Positions 48,704-56,965 of a stretch of 64,000 nt of DNA are shown one piece after another (the first letter of the stretch is position 1; each line of letters starts with the position of its first letter). The translations under genes and the position numbers were made by a program. The notes under the pieces are model-generated. The model saw only the letters and a list, made by a program, of their open reading frames with translations. It did no database searches and had not been told where the DNA came from. Source of the DNA: an uncultured Allomuricauda sp. (GTDB lineage Bacteria > Bacteroidota > Bacteroidia > Flavobacteriales > Flavobacteriaceae); the NCBI RefSeq assembly GCF_947495325.1, contig NZ_CANLYK010000002.1, positions 930,001 to 994,000 on the forward strand, read 5' to 3'.

Positions 48704-50902
48704 ATGAAGAAGAATTTCGCCTTTGCGCTTTTAGTAATTCTTGTTGCAGTAGCTTCCTGCAGTTTTACAAATAAATCATTTGAGAATGATGACAAGGATA
48801 AGTTGCTGTTGGACTTGATTACCTACGTATTGGAACGGGGACATTATGAGCCCAAAGACTTGAACGATAATTTTTCATCAAATGTCTTTGATGATTTTGT
48901 CGATATTCTAGATCCTACAAAAAGGTATTTTTTAGCCAGCGATATCAAAGAATTTGAAAAATATAGGTTTCAAATTGATGATGAAATACGAAATACAGAT
49001 ATCACTTTTTTCAATGTAGTGTACCAGCGTTTAATGAAACGTATGGATGAAGCAAAGGGAATTTATGCAGAGGTACTTTCCAACCCGTTTGATTATACAA
49101 TGGAGGAAGATATCAATATTGATTATCGTGATCAAGAATTCGCATCAAACAAAAAACAACTTAAAGAACGTTGGAGAAAACAGCTTAAATATAATACCCT
49201 TGGCGTTTTTGACAATAAGGTGGATAACAAGATAGCAGAGATGAAGGGTGGTATGGCAGGCGAAGGAGGAGACATTGCCTATGCAAGTACCGTTGTAAAC
49301 TTAAAAGAGGCCAATTCAGTTTTAAAGGATGTTACCATTACTGAAATTGAAATTGCTTCCAGAGAGAATACCAAGAACACTTTGGATGAATTCTTTGATT
49401 TTATAGAAGACTTGGAGCGTAAGGATTGGTTTGTTCAATACATCAATACTATTGTTGACGAATTTGATCCACATACCTTTTATTTTGCTCCGGATGATAA
49501 GGAGAAATTTGATATTGGAATGTCCGGTAAGTTTGAAGGAATAGGAGCCAGACTGCAAAAGAAACCAGAAGGAGCCCGGATTATGGAAATTATTTCCGGA
49601 GGCCCGGTATGGAGGGAACAAAGTTTGGAAGTTGGTGATGAAATTTTGAAAGTAGGACAAGATGGCGAAGAACCTATTGACATTGTTGGAATGCGTTTGG
49701 ATGATGCCATCAAATTGATAAAAGGACAAAAAGGAACCGTTGTTGACCTTACCGTTAGAAGAGTAGATGGTACTATTGAAGAAGTTTCCATAACCAGGGA
49801 TGTGGTCATGTTGGAGGAATCCTATGCAAAGTCCGCTACCGTAAAAGGGGATGATCATAAATATGGCCTTATCAATTTACCTAAGTTTTATGTGGATTTT
49901 GAAGATTATACCGAAAGAAACGCGGCTTCAGATGTTGCCAAAGAAGTTGAGCGACTAAAGGAAGAAGGCGTTGAAGGGATTGTTCTGGATTTAAGGGACA
50001 ATGGAGGCGGTTCGTTAAAAACTGTTGTGGAAATGGCAGGTCTTTTCATTAAAGATGGCCCAATTGTACAGGTACGCTCTTCAGGACAGCGAAAAGAAGT
50101 GCATGAAGATAAGGATGAGCGCATTCAGTGGGATGGCCCATTGGTTATTTTGGTGAACGAGTTATCCGCTTCGGCTTCCGAAATTTTGGCAGCTGCCATG
50201 CAGGACTATAAAAGAGCGGTTGTTATTGGAAGCAAGCAAACCTTTGGAAAAGGGACTGTTCAGAATGTAATTCCTTTGGATAATATAGTACGAAGCAATG
50301 AACACGGGGATTTGGGTGCTATTAAACTTACCACCCAAAAATTCTATAGGATCAATGGAGGCTCTACACAGTTGGAAGGAGTTAAAAGTGATATTGTGGT
50401 ACCAGACCGATATAGTTACATAGATCTTGGAGAACGAGATCAAGAAAACCCATTGGGTTGGGATAAAATCACACCTGCCGATTATGAGATATGGGATGGT
50501 TATATCGATTTTGAAACTACCATTGCCAATAGTAAAAAACGAATGGAAGGCAACCAACAGTTAAAGTTGATTGAGGACAATGCCAAATGGTTAAAAGAGC
50601 AGCAAGATGAAACTATTGTTTCCTTAAGCTATGATTCCTATAAAAGCAAGGAGCAACAGGCTAAAAAACGCGCAGAACAATTTAAGAGTTTAAGGGAGTA
50701 TGATTCCAAACTTACGTTTGGATCATTAAAATATGAAACGGAATTGTTTACCAAAGACTCTGTGCTGCGGGAAAAAAGAAACCGCTGGCACAAAAATTTG
50801 GCAAAAGACATTTATGTTGAAGAAGCAGTAAATGTGCTAAAAGACTTGAAATTGAACAACATTAAAGGAGCCGAAAGAAAATTGGCCAGTGTAAAAGGTT
50901 AA
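48704..50902 (+). CDS. Carboxy-terminal processing protease (Prc/Tsp, S41A)
   Basis: A 732-residue periplasmic tail-specific protease, apparently lipid-anchored (VAVASCSF lipobox at about Cys19). Domains in order: N-terminal helical region (about 30-230), PDZ (about 250-350, SGKFEGIGARLQKKPEGARIMEIISGGPVWR), S41 catalytic core (about 360-560) with nucleophile in NELSASASEILAAAMQD and lysine in SKQTFGKGTVQ, and a C-terminal DUF3340-like tail (about 590-725) rich in charged helices. It degrades or trims envelope proteins, including peptidoglycan hydrolases in other bacteria. Ends at a strong bidirectional terminator. Confidence 0.93.
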   Translation: MKKNFAFALLVILVAVASCSFTNKSFENDDKDKLLLDLITYVLERGHYEPKDLNDNFSSNVFDDFVDILDPTKRYFLASDIKEFEKYRFQIDDEIRNTDITFFNVVYQRLMKRMDEAKGIYAEVLSNPFDYTMEEDINIDYRDQEFASNKKQLKERWRKQLKYNTLGVFDNKVDNKIAEMKGGMAGEGGDIAYASTVVNLKEANSVLKDVTITEIEIASRENTKNTLDEFFDFIEDLERKDWFVQYINTIVDEFDPHTFYFAPDDKEKFDIGMSGKFEGIGARLQKKPEGARIMEIISGGPVWREQSLEVGDEILKVGQDGEEPIDIVGMRLDDAIKLIKGQKGTVVDLTVRRVDGTIEEVSITRDVVMLEESYAKSATVKGDDHKYGLINLPKFYVDFEDYTERNAASDVAKEVERLKEEGVEGIVLDLRDNGGGSLKTVVEMAGLFIKDGPIVQVRSSGQRKEVHEDKDERIQWDGPLVILVNELSASASEILAAAMQDYKRAVVIGSKQTFGKGTVQNVIPLDNIVRSNEHGDLGAIKLTTQKFYRINGGSTQLEGVKSDIVVPDRYSYIDLGERDQENPLGWDKITPADYEIWDGYIDFETTIANSKKRMEGNQQLKLIEDNAKWLKEQQDETIVSLSYDSYKSKEQQAKKRAEQFKSLREYDSKLTFGSLKYETELFTKDSVLREKRNRWHKNLAKDIYVEEAVNVLKDLKLNNIKGAERKLASVKG

Positions 50903-50929
50903 AACCTGTCACGAAAAATTATAAAAAAA

Positions 50930-50958
50930 ACCGACTTCAACCAAGTCGGTTTTTTTTA
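50930..50958. terminator. Bidirectional intrinsic terminator between prc and a lipoprotein gene
   Basis: ACCGACTT-caacc-AAGTCGGT (50930-50950) is flanked by A8 to the left and T8 to the right, ideal for both the rightward prc and the leftward small lipoprotein gene at 50993-51433. Confidence 0.9.
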
Positions 50959-50992
50959 TTGCTGTGATTCACCCAAAGGACAAACCAACCGG

Positions 50993-51433
50993 CTAGTTTT
51001 TATATTTTATTTTTTTGGTTCCTCCAGAAATTGCCATTCCTTGGTTGTCGTATGCTGTTATTGCCACCTCTATTTCGCATTGGTCCAATAAGAAGTTGGA
51101 ATCTACCCATTTGGTTTTAGAAACACAATCAATTAAAAGAGAATCTATCTCATTGTCCCTAATTGCCAATATCCACAAAAAGCGTTCAGATTTTTGTAGG
51201 TCCAACATTGTTTTATATTCAGTTGAATCGGTTTTAACTGACTCTAATTCAATAATTGTGTCTCGATAGATAGAAGTGTACTTTGTAATTTCATTTTTGT
51301 AATTAGTTGTTTTCCTGAGGTTTTTAAGAATACAGCTTACCTCTAAAGGTTTGCTGATTGTATCCTCTACAACAGTTTTTTGTGTTTTGCAACACACTAG
51401 TGTAATTGCGATTAGAATGAGTCGAATTTTCAT
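50993..51433 (-). CDS. Hypothetical lipoprotein
   Basis: A 146-residue protein with a short signal and lipobox (LIAITLVCCK, Cys14/15). The mature part is polar, with predicted helices (about 50-90, NYKNEITKYTSIYRDTIIELESVKTD) and a C-terminal beta segment (EIEVAITAYDNQGMAISGGTKKIKY). No recognised motif. It stands alone between the prc terminator and the DEAD-box helicase gene (52 bp apart). Start ATG 51433 is the only good one. Confidence 0.6.
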   Translation of the reverse strand: MKIRLILIAITLVCCKTQKTVVEDTISKPLEVSCILKNLRKTTNYKNEITKYTSIYRDTIIELESVKTDSTEYKTMLDLQKSERFLWILAIRDNEIDSLLIDCVSKTKWVDSNFLLDQCEIEVAITAYDNQGMAISGGTKKIKYKN

Positions 51434-51485
51434 AAGGATGCCATTTAAATTAGTTATAACGCCCTACTAAATGTAGTTTTTGCAA

Positions 51486-52754
51486 TTATCTTTTCTTTCT
51501 TTTAAACCCAGGATTTTGTGAACCTCTTTTTTTATTACGATTGGCAAAAAACTCCTGTTTTTTCCGCTGTTTTTCCTTTTCCATTGCCTTTTTTTCTGTA
51601 GTATTCATGGGTCTGTCGGTCTGCGGAAATGGATTTTCACTTACAACTTCAATCTTTTGCTTAATAAGTCTTTCAATATCCCTTATGTACACGCTCTCCT
51701 CCGGTTCGCATATTGAAATGGAAGTGCCCTCTTCACCGGCACGCCCACAACGGCCAATTCTATGCACATACGTTTCAGGCTCATTGGGGATTTCATAATT
51801 AATTACATAGCGAAGTCTGTCAATGTCTATACCGCGTGCAGCAATATCCGTAGCCACCAATACTCTAATGTTTTCGGCTTTAAACCCTTTTAGTGCCTTT
51901 TGTCGCTGATTTTGAGACTTGTCACCATGAATGGCCGCACATTCAATTTTTTTCTTTTGGAGATTGCGCACAATACGATTTGCTCCATGTTTTGTCCTTG
52001 AAAAAAGTAGCACTTGCTTAAGTTCAGGGTTCTCTAAAATATGTAAAAGCAGTTTGCCTTTGTCTTGTTTGTTGGTGGTATATAAAAACTGTTGAATTGT
52101 TTCTGCCGTGGAAGAAACAGGATTTACAGCTACCTTTTTTGGATTGATTAAAATTTGTTGGGACAGGGCCAAAATATTTTTTGGCATTGTTGCGGAGAAA
52201 AACAAGGACTGTCTTTTTTTGGGCAATTTGGAAAGAATCTTCTTTATATCATGAATAAAACCCATATCCAACATACGATCTGCCTCATCCAATACAAAAT
52301 AGTCAACATCCCATAAGGAAATATACCTTTGATTCATCAAATCCAACAAACGTCCGGGAGTGGCAATTAAAACATCAATACCTTTCTTCAATATATTTAC
52401 TTGGGGCCTTTGATTTACACCTCCGAAAATTACCGTATTTGTGATAGTAGTGTATTTCCCATAAGCTGCAAAGTTTTCCCCAATTTGGATGGCAAGCTCC
52501 CGCGTTGGAGTTATCACCAGTGCCGAAATCCTTCGCTTACCACTTTGTTTTTGTTTGTCATTCGCCAAATGTTGAATAATGGGAATGGCAAAGGCCGCAC
52601 TTTTTCCTGTTCCAGTCTGTGCGCTGCCCAAAACATCTTCCCTATTTAAAATCAATGGAATTGATTTAGCCTGAATAGAAGTTGGCTCCGTATAGTTTTT
52701 ATCCTTCAAGGCTTTGAGGATGGAGGGAATCAATTTTAAATCTTCGAATGTCAT
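51486..52754 (-). CDS. DEAD-box RNA helicase, RhlE type
   Basis: ATP-dependent RNA helicase of 422 residues with the full motif set: Q motif (YTEPTSIQAKSIP), motif I AQTGTGKS, Ia PTRELAIQ, Ib TPGRLLDL, II DEAD, III SAT, V RGIDID and VI HRIGRCGRAG. The basic C-terminal tail (KKQEFFANRNKKRGSQNPGFKRKKR) suits RNA binding. Such RhlE proteins act in ribosome assembly and RNA turnover, often in the cold. The start is ATG 52754 (MTFEDLKLIP); the track's 26 extra residues have no family resemblance. Confidence 0.95.
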   Translation of the reverse strand: MTFEDLKLIPSILKALKDKNYTEPTSIQAKSIPLILNREDVLGSAQTGTGKSAAFAIPIIQHLANDKQKQSGKRRISALVITPTRELAIQIGENFAAYGKYTTITNTVIFGGVNQRPQVNILKKGIDVLIATPGRLLDLMNQRYISLWDVDYFVLDEADRMLDMGFIHDIKKILSKLPKKRQSLFFSATMPKNILALSQQILINPKKVAVNPVSSTAETIQQFLYTTNKQDKGKLLLHILENPELKQVLLFSRTKHGANRIVRNLQKKKIECAAIHGDKSQNQRQKALKGFKAENIRVLVATDIAARGIDIDRLRYVINYEIPNEPETYVHRIGRCGRAGEEGTSISICEPEESVYIRDIERLIKQKIEVVSENPFPQTDRPMNTTEKKAMEKEKQRKKQEFFANRNKKRGSQNPGFKRKKR

Positions 52755-52860
52755 TTTGTTCAACGGATTATAAAAAGTTTGAGAGGCTTCTTTGAAAGCT
52801 GCAAACTTAAGGCTAAGCATACAAAGGAGCACTAACTATGCTAGCTGGTCCCAATAATTT

Positions 52861-53313
52861 TCATTCGAACTTTTCAATAACTTCAATGGTCTGTTTTAAA
52901 TGCTCAGGACTTTTAATCCGGATATTTATGGTTTTGTAAACCCACTCATCACCATTTCTATCTGCAGAAATATCCATTTTGCTCTTTATTTTCTTTTCTG
53001 AACCAGTAACCCTAACGGTAATGTCCAGTGTGTTGTAATCGTTTGAATAGTTGTGTGCGCCCTCTAGGATTGCCAATTTGTCCAGCGGTTGCAATTCTCC
53101 CAGGAGCTGTATTACTTTTTCGTTCTTTTTAGCAATTTCCAGTGCATTTTCGCAAACCGATGATTCCGAATAGACTTTGGCCATTCCCATAATATTCCCG
53201 CCCAGTTTAGTAGAAAACAGTAGACCTAATACCAAGAATAAAACGATTATTGATGGAAGAAACCATTTCCAATTTCGCTTAAACCAACTTTTATGTTCAA
53301 TTAGGGTATTCAC
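52861..53313 (-). CDS. Coa1-like single-TM membrane protein
   Basis: A 150-residue protein: a short cytoplasmic N-terminus with WFKRNWKWFLP, one TM helix (about 18-36, SIIVLFLVLGLLFSTKL) and a periplasmic domain of about 110 residues (AKKNEKVIQLLGELQPL ... YSNDYNTLDITVRVTGSEKKIKSKMDISADR). The layout matches proteins labelled 'cytochrome c oxidase assembly factor Coa1 family' (PF08695 type). The bacterial members have no proven link to oxidase assembly. It begins 15 bp after the alpha/beta hydrolase gene on the same strand. Confidence 0.75.
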   Translation of the reverse strand: MNTLIEHKSWFKRNWKWFLPSIIVLFLVLGLLFSTKLGGNIMGMAKVYSESSVCENALEIAKKNEKVIQLLGELQPLDKLAILEGAHNYSNDYNTLDITVRVTGSEKKIKSKMDISADRNGDEWVYKTINIRIKSPEHLKQTIEVIEKFE

Positions 53314-53328
53314 AATGGTTATTTTATA

Positions 53329-54117
53329 TCATCTAATCTCCTCAAGAAATGTTGTGACCACTTCCCAAGTTTCACTAACGTCATTTCCAACGCGCTCACT
53401 TACAAGCATGGAAGAACCATGCACTCCATATTTTGCGGCATAAGTTTGATGTCCATTCACCTTGGCCAATTCAAATTGGGCTTGCACATTTTCATTTTCC
53501 ATTTCATTTGGTGGCCTTAACAGCAACAATGGAACTTTTAAAGTTTCAAAGTAAGGGTCTGGCAAGCAATTTTTCATAGAACCTCCGGAAGCTGGGGAAA
53601 AAGCCAATACGGCATTTATTTTATCCTGATTTTGACTGGCTAGCTGAATAGCCAAAGAAGCACTGTAACTGCTTCCCCAAACAATTTTATTTCCAGTGAA
53701 CTCTGAACCGATAATGAAATCCAATGCGCTTTCAAGATTGTTGTATGCATCACAATACGTATATGGATTACCAAAACTATGGTCAGAAATAGTGGTGAGG
53801 GTTCTATTGTAATTACCATAGATTTGTCCACCCATTCTTTGGTCAATTGCTAAGATATTGAACCCTTTGTCAACAAGTTTTGGAATAATGGACCCATATT
53901 CGGCCCTTGCATTTGACCCACCTTGATGGAAGAGTAAAATAACTGTGCTGGTTTTATCTATTTCATACAAGTCGCCATATATCTTAATGCCATCTGAGGT
54001 AACAAAGCTGATTTCTTCCACTGAATCACTTGTAGTAGTATCCTCAATTTTGCTTTTTTTTTGGCAAGCACTAAATAGGAATAGTATACAAATTGATAGT
54101 GCGATAATTTTTTTCAT
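53329..54117 (-). CDS. Alpha/beta-hydrolase lipoprotein
   Basis: A 262-residue predicted lipoprotein (ILFLFSACQKK, Cys18) with an alpha/beta-hydrolase fold: the oxyanion strand VILLFHQGGSNARAEY (about 58-73), the nucleophile elbow WGSSYSASLA (serine in G-S-S-Y-S), and a late histidine in YGVHGSSML. It resembles dienelactone-hydrolase-like esterases; the natural ester or peptide substrate is unknown. Cotranscribed with the Coa1-like gene downstream (15 bp gap). The Cox1-like mini-protein gene lies 128 bp upstream on the same strand. Confidence 0.8.
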   Translation of the reverse strand: MKKIIALSICILFLFSACQKKSKIEDTTTSDSVEEISFVTSDGIKIYGDLYEIDKTSTVILLFHQGGSNARAEYGSIIPKLVDKGFNILAIDQRMGGQIYGNYNRTLTTISDHSFGNPYTYCDAYNNLESALDFIIGSEFTGNKIVWGSSYSASLAIQLASQNQDKINAVLAFSPASGGSMKNCLPDPYFETLKVPLLLLRPPNEMENENVQAQFELAKVNGHQTYAAKYGVHGSSMLVSERVGNDVSETWEVVTTFLEEIR

Positions 54118-54245
54118 GGTTCATAGAATGATGCACCCTCAAATTATGACAATAAGTAGGTGCGAATCGTTAAAAGGAGGTTAAAGTTGGGGAAGAGTAA
54201 ATTTAGGAGAACCCGGAATTATAGCCTTTATTGTGAGTAGTTTTT

Positions 54246-54773
54246 TTATTCAGTTCGTTTGTAATTCAGTCCGGTTTTAAATCCACAAAAAGTTAGGAAA
54301 ATCAATAGTAATATTTGCATGTAAAAAAGAATGCTTGATAAAATTCCAAAATTATTATCCTTTGATTCTATTTCCTGTTCAATTTGCTCTAATCCTTCGC
54401 CAGCACTCAATGGTGGATAAATAGTCCAACCAGAAGTTTGTTGAACAAAGTTCTCCACAATTGTACTAATTCCATTCAGGATTATTATCAGTAAAGTTGT
54501 TGAAATTATTAAAATCAGATTAGCAGTCAGATTTTTAAAATTCCCGCGTAATGTTCGGATAAGGTAAATTCCAAAAAATACTAAAACTCCGAGCAAAATG
54601 ATAAAGTGAAAATTGGCAATCACAAAATAAGTGTCGTGAACATTTATGTCAAGAGTTGAGTCAGATTTCAGCCCATCAATTCCAAAAATCAGCGTATTCA
54701 AAATCAATACAAGCATTATCGTTCCAATCAGCCAAAATATTTCTTTTTTTTTCGGATTTTGTTTTTTAGACAT
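54246..54773 (-). CDS. Cox1-like mini-protein (two oxidase subunit I signatures, permuted)
   Basis: A 175-residue protein with about four TM helices (about 12-31, 50-72, 84-104, 144-166). Residues 46-57 read HDTYFVIANFHF, close to the haem-copper oxidase subunit I segment HDTY[YF]VVAHFHY. The histidine that would ligate the high-spin haem is replaced by N54, while H46, D47 and H56 remain. Residues 115-123 read GWTIYPPLS, which in real subunit I lies well before the HDTY segment, so the order is reversed. At one third of the family length and without other copper or haem ligands it cannot be a working oxidase. Start taken at ATG 54773. Function unknown. Confidence 0.72.
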   Translation of the reverse strand: MSKKQNPKKKEIFWLIGTIMLVLILNTLIFGIDGLKSDSTLDINVHDTYFVIANFHFIILLGVLVFFGIYLIRTLRGNFKNLTANLILIISTTLLIIILNGISTIVENFVQQTSGWTIYPPLSAGEGLEQIEQEIESKDNNFGILSSILFYMQILLLIFLTFCGFKTGLNYKRTE

Positions 54774-54827
54774 TATGCACAACAAGTATATATAGTTACC
54801 AACCAATATAAGAATATATGAACAATG

Positions 54828-54846
54828 ATCCTATATTCCATAGGAT
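54828..54846. promoter_or_regulatory. Inverted repeat in the divergent spacer before the nuclease gene
   Basis: ATCCTAT (54828-54834) and ATAGGAT (54840-54846) form a perfect 7-bp inverted repeat around ATTCC, 32 bp before the nuclease start and 54 bp before the Cox1-like start. Possible operator; no regulator can be named. Confidence 0.35.
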
Positions 54847-54878
54847 TTCCCTAAACTTGAAAAAGAAAGTAGCGACCA

Positions 54879-55679
54879 ATGAAAAACAGAACCATCTATA
54901 CCTTACTTTTTATTGTTTGTGTGATAGGCTTTTGGGTGTTCGAAAATTTTTATACCCCAGATACGTATTCAAATCCTGATGGTACAGCAGTTTCAGCATT
55001 ACAGGATTCAGGTTTGTTACCAAACTCAACCACCGGAGCTATTGTTCAGCATGAACATTTTGTGCTTTCGTACAATGAGCCTTACGAACAAGCAGAGTGG
55101 GTGGCCTATGAGTTAAAGAAGAGTCATTTAACCCAAGACGATAGAAAACGCCCCTATTTTATTGAAGACCCCAAGGTAAAGACCAAATCTGCGGATTGGA
55201 GAAATTATAGAGGCTCCGGGTATGATAGGGGGCATTTGTGCCCCGCAGGTGATCGCCGGTTTTCGGAGTATGCCTACAATGAAACATTTTATACCAGCAA
55301 TATTAGTCCCCAAGACCGTGATTTTAACGCTGGTGTTTGGAACCGATTGGAACAACAAGTGCGTCAATGGTGCAAAAGATATGGGGATTTGGTTGTGATT
55401 ACCGGAGGGGTTTTGGAAGATGGATTGGAAGAAATAGGGGAGGAAGATGTGGATGTTCCCAACGCATTTTACAAAATTGTATTTCGAAAAAATGAAGCTA
55501 CCGTTGATTTGCTTTGTTTTTTGATACCCGGTAAGGAAAGCCAAGCGAAGTTGGAGAGTTTTCTAATTTCTGTTGATGAATTGGAGGCATTGACCAACAT
55601 CAACTTTTTTGAAGGGCAATCCCAAGAATGGCAAGAAAAAGTAGAGCGAAAAGTAAATGCTTCGGGCTGGAAATTTTAG
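54879..55679 (+). CDS. Exported DNA/RNA non-specific endonuclease
   Basis: A 266-residue nuclease of the Serratia/NucA (beta-beta-alpha-metal) class. An N-terminal signal or anchor (about 5-22) precedes the catalytic domain. The hallmark DRGH is at 116-119 (SGYDRGHLCPAGDRR, His119 as general base), with the Mg2+-binding asparagine in DFNAGVWNRLEQ (N150). It probably scavenges extracellular DNA as a nutrient or protects against it. It converges on rodA with a 4-bp overlap of the stop codons. Confidence 0.92.
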   Translation: MKNRTIYTLLFIVCVIGFWVFENFYTPDTYSNPDGTAVSALQDSGLLPNSTTGAIVQHEHFVLSYNEPYEQAEWVAYELKKSHLTQDDRKRPYFIEDPKVKTKSADWRNYRGSGYDRGHLCPAGDRRFSEYAYNETFYTSNISPQDRDFNAGVWNRLEQQVRQWCKRYGDLVVITGGVLEDGLEEIGEEDVDVPNAFYKIVFRKNEATVDLLCFLIPGKESQAKLESFLISVDELEALTNINFFEGQSQEWQEKVERKVNASGWKF

Positions 55680-56965
55680 ATACCATCCTTTAGACGGTTG
55701 GAATCCAGCTTTAGAAAAATAAAAAGCAACATGGTAAAGAAAATCAATCCAGAGCCTCCATAACTAAAAAACGGAAGTGGAACCCCAATGGTCGGTAACA
55801 GTCCAATCACCATACCAATATTTACAAAATAATGGATAAGCAGGATGGAGATTACCCCATAACCATACATTCGGCTAAAATCGTTCTTCTGTCTTTCAGC
55901 AATAAAAATCAACCGTAAAAACAAAAAAGAAAAGAGGAGAATTACAGTAAATGTTCCCATAAAACCCCATTCTTCACCAACAGAGCTAAAAATATAATCA
56001 GTGTGTTGTTCCGGCACAAAATCTCCCTTGGTACGGGTGCCCTCTAAAAACCCTTTGCCAAAAAAACCACCTGACTCAATGGCTTTTTCAGATTGATAGG
56101 TATTATAACCAATGGTTTTTCTAATTCCCTCCAGCTTTTTCTCATCTTTTTCCAAACTCAACCATAGGGCAAAACGGTCGCGATGCCTTTGTTCAAAAAC
56201 ATTCTCATAGACAAAGCCAACGGATAGGGAAAAAAGAATGGATAAAGTAATTGTAATACCTAAAGGTAGTAATGGAACTTTTGTTGATTTTCGTTTAAAG
56301 GTAAAGATGAGAACAGTCAAGACACCGAGTCCTATTGCAATCCAAACTGTGCCGAACATCAAGGTGGTTGCGAACAGAACAACAATAAACAATAAAATTC
56401 CAAGATAATATATAGGAAAACCTTCCCTAAAGAGTACAAAGAAAAGTGAAAAGTAAATCAACGAACTACCTGGGTCTGGTTGAGGAAGTATAAGAAGTGC
56501 TGGCAATAGAATGATGATCAAAGCATATAGTTGGTGCTTTCTATTTTTAATGTCCGTTTGAATATCACTTAAATATTTTGCCAATGCCAGTGCGGTTGCA
56601 ACCTTTGCCAATTCTGATGGTTGTAGGTTAAAGAAGCCCAAATCATACCAAGATGTTGCTCCGGCAATGGTCTTTCCAAAGAGAAAAAGTCCTAGCAATA
56701 ATACTAAGGAAGCAATGTAAAACACCGATGCAAATCGTTCAAAAAAACTTGTCTCGATAAAGAGGACCAAAATGATTCCTGCAAAGGCCAGACCAATGAA
56801 AAACAACTGTTTTCCGTAGAGGGTGGAAAAGTCAAAAATTGAGGCATTTTGATCACTCAAGGTTGTAGAATAGATGTTGATCCATCCAATAAAAACCAAA
56901 AAAGCGTAAAGAAATACGGTAAGCCAGTCTATTCTTCCAAAAAGTCCTTTACCAGACATATTCAT
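55676..56965 (-). CDS. rodA: Rod-shape SEDS peptidoglycan glycosyltransferase
   Basis: Polymerises lipid II into glycan strands for cell elongation, working with PBP2. The 429 residues have about 10 TM helices and the SEDS landmarks LQPSELAKVATALALAKYLSD, LPQPDPGSSLIYF, GTRTKGDFVPEQHTDYIFSSVGEEWGF and PLPFFSYGGSGLIF. It overlaps the mrdA 3' end by 17 bases; either the first Met (56965) or the Met two codons later is the start. Last gene of the elongasome operon. Confidence 0.95.
   Translation of the reverse strand: MNMSGKGLFGRIDWLTVFLYAFLVFIGWINIYSTTLSDQNASIFDFSTLYGKQLFFIGLAFAGIILVLFIETSFFERFASVFYIASLVLLLGLFLFGKTIAGATSWYDLGFFNLQPSELAKVATALALAKYLSDIQTDIKNRKHQLYALIIILLPALLILPQPDPGSSLIYFSLFFVLFREGFPIYYLGILLFIVVLFATTLMFGTVWIAIGLGVLTVLIFTFKRKSTKVPLLPLGITITLSILFSLSVGFVYENVFEQRHRDRFALWLSLEKDEKKLEGIRKTIGYNTYQSEKAIESGGFFGKGFLEGTRTKGDFVPEQHTDYIFSSVGEEWGFMGTFTVILLFSFLFLRLIFIAERQKNDFSRMYGYGVISILLIHYFVNIGMVIGLLPTIGVPLPFFSYGGSGLIFFTMLLFIFLKLDSNRLKDGI

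Noticed and set aside
49322-49858. 178-aa minus-strand ORF inside prc
   Set aside because: Antisense shadow over the PDZ region; composition is typical of a reverse-frame translation.
54246-54773. Genuine cytochrome oxidase subunit I or a truncated pseudogene of one
   Set aside because: The signatures are in the wrong order and the frame is clean from start to stop with balanced TM helices, so it is a distinct small protein and not a fragment.
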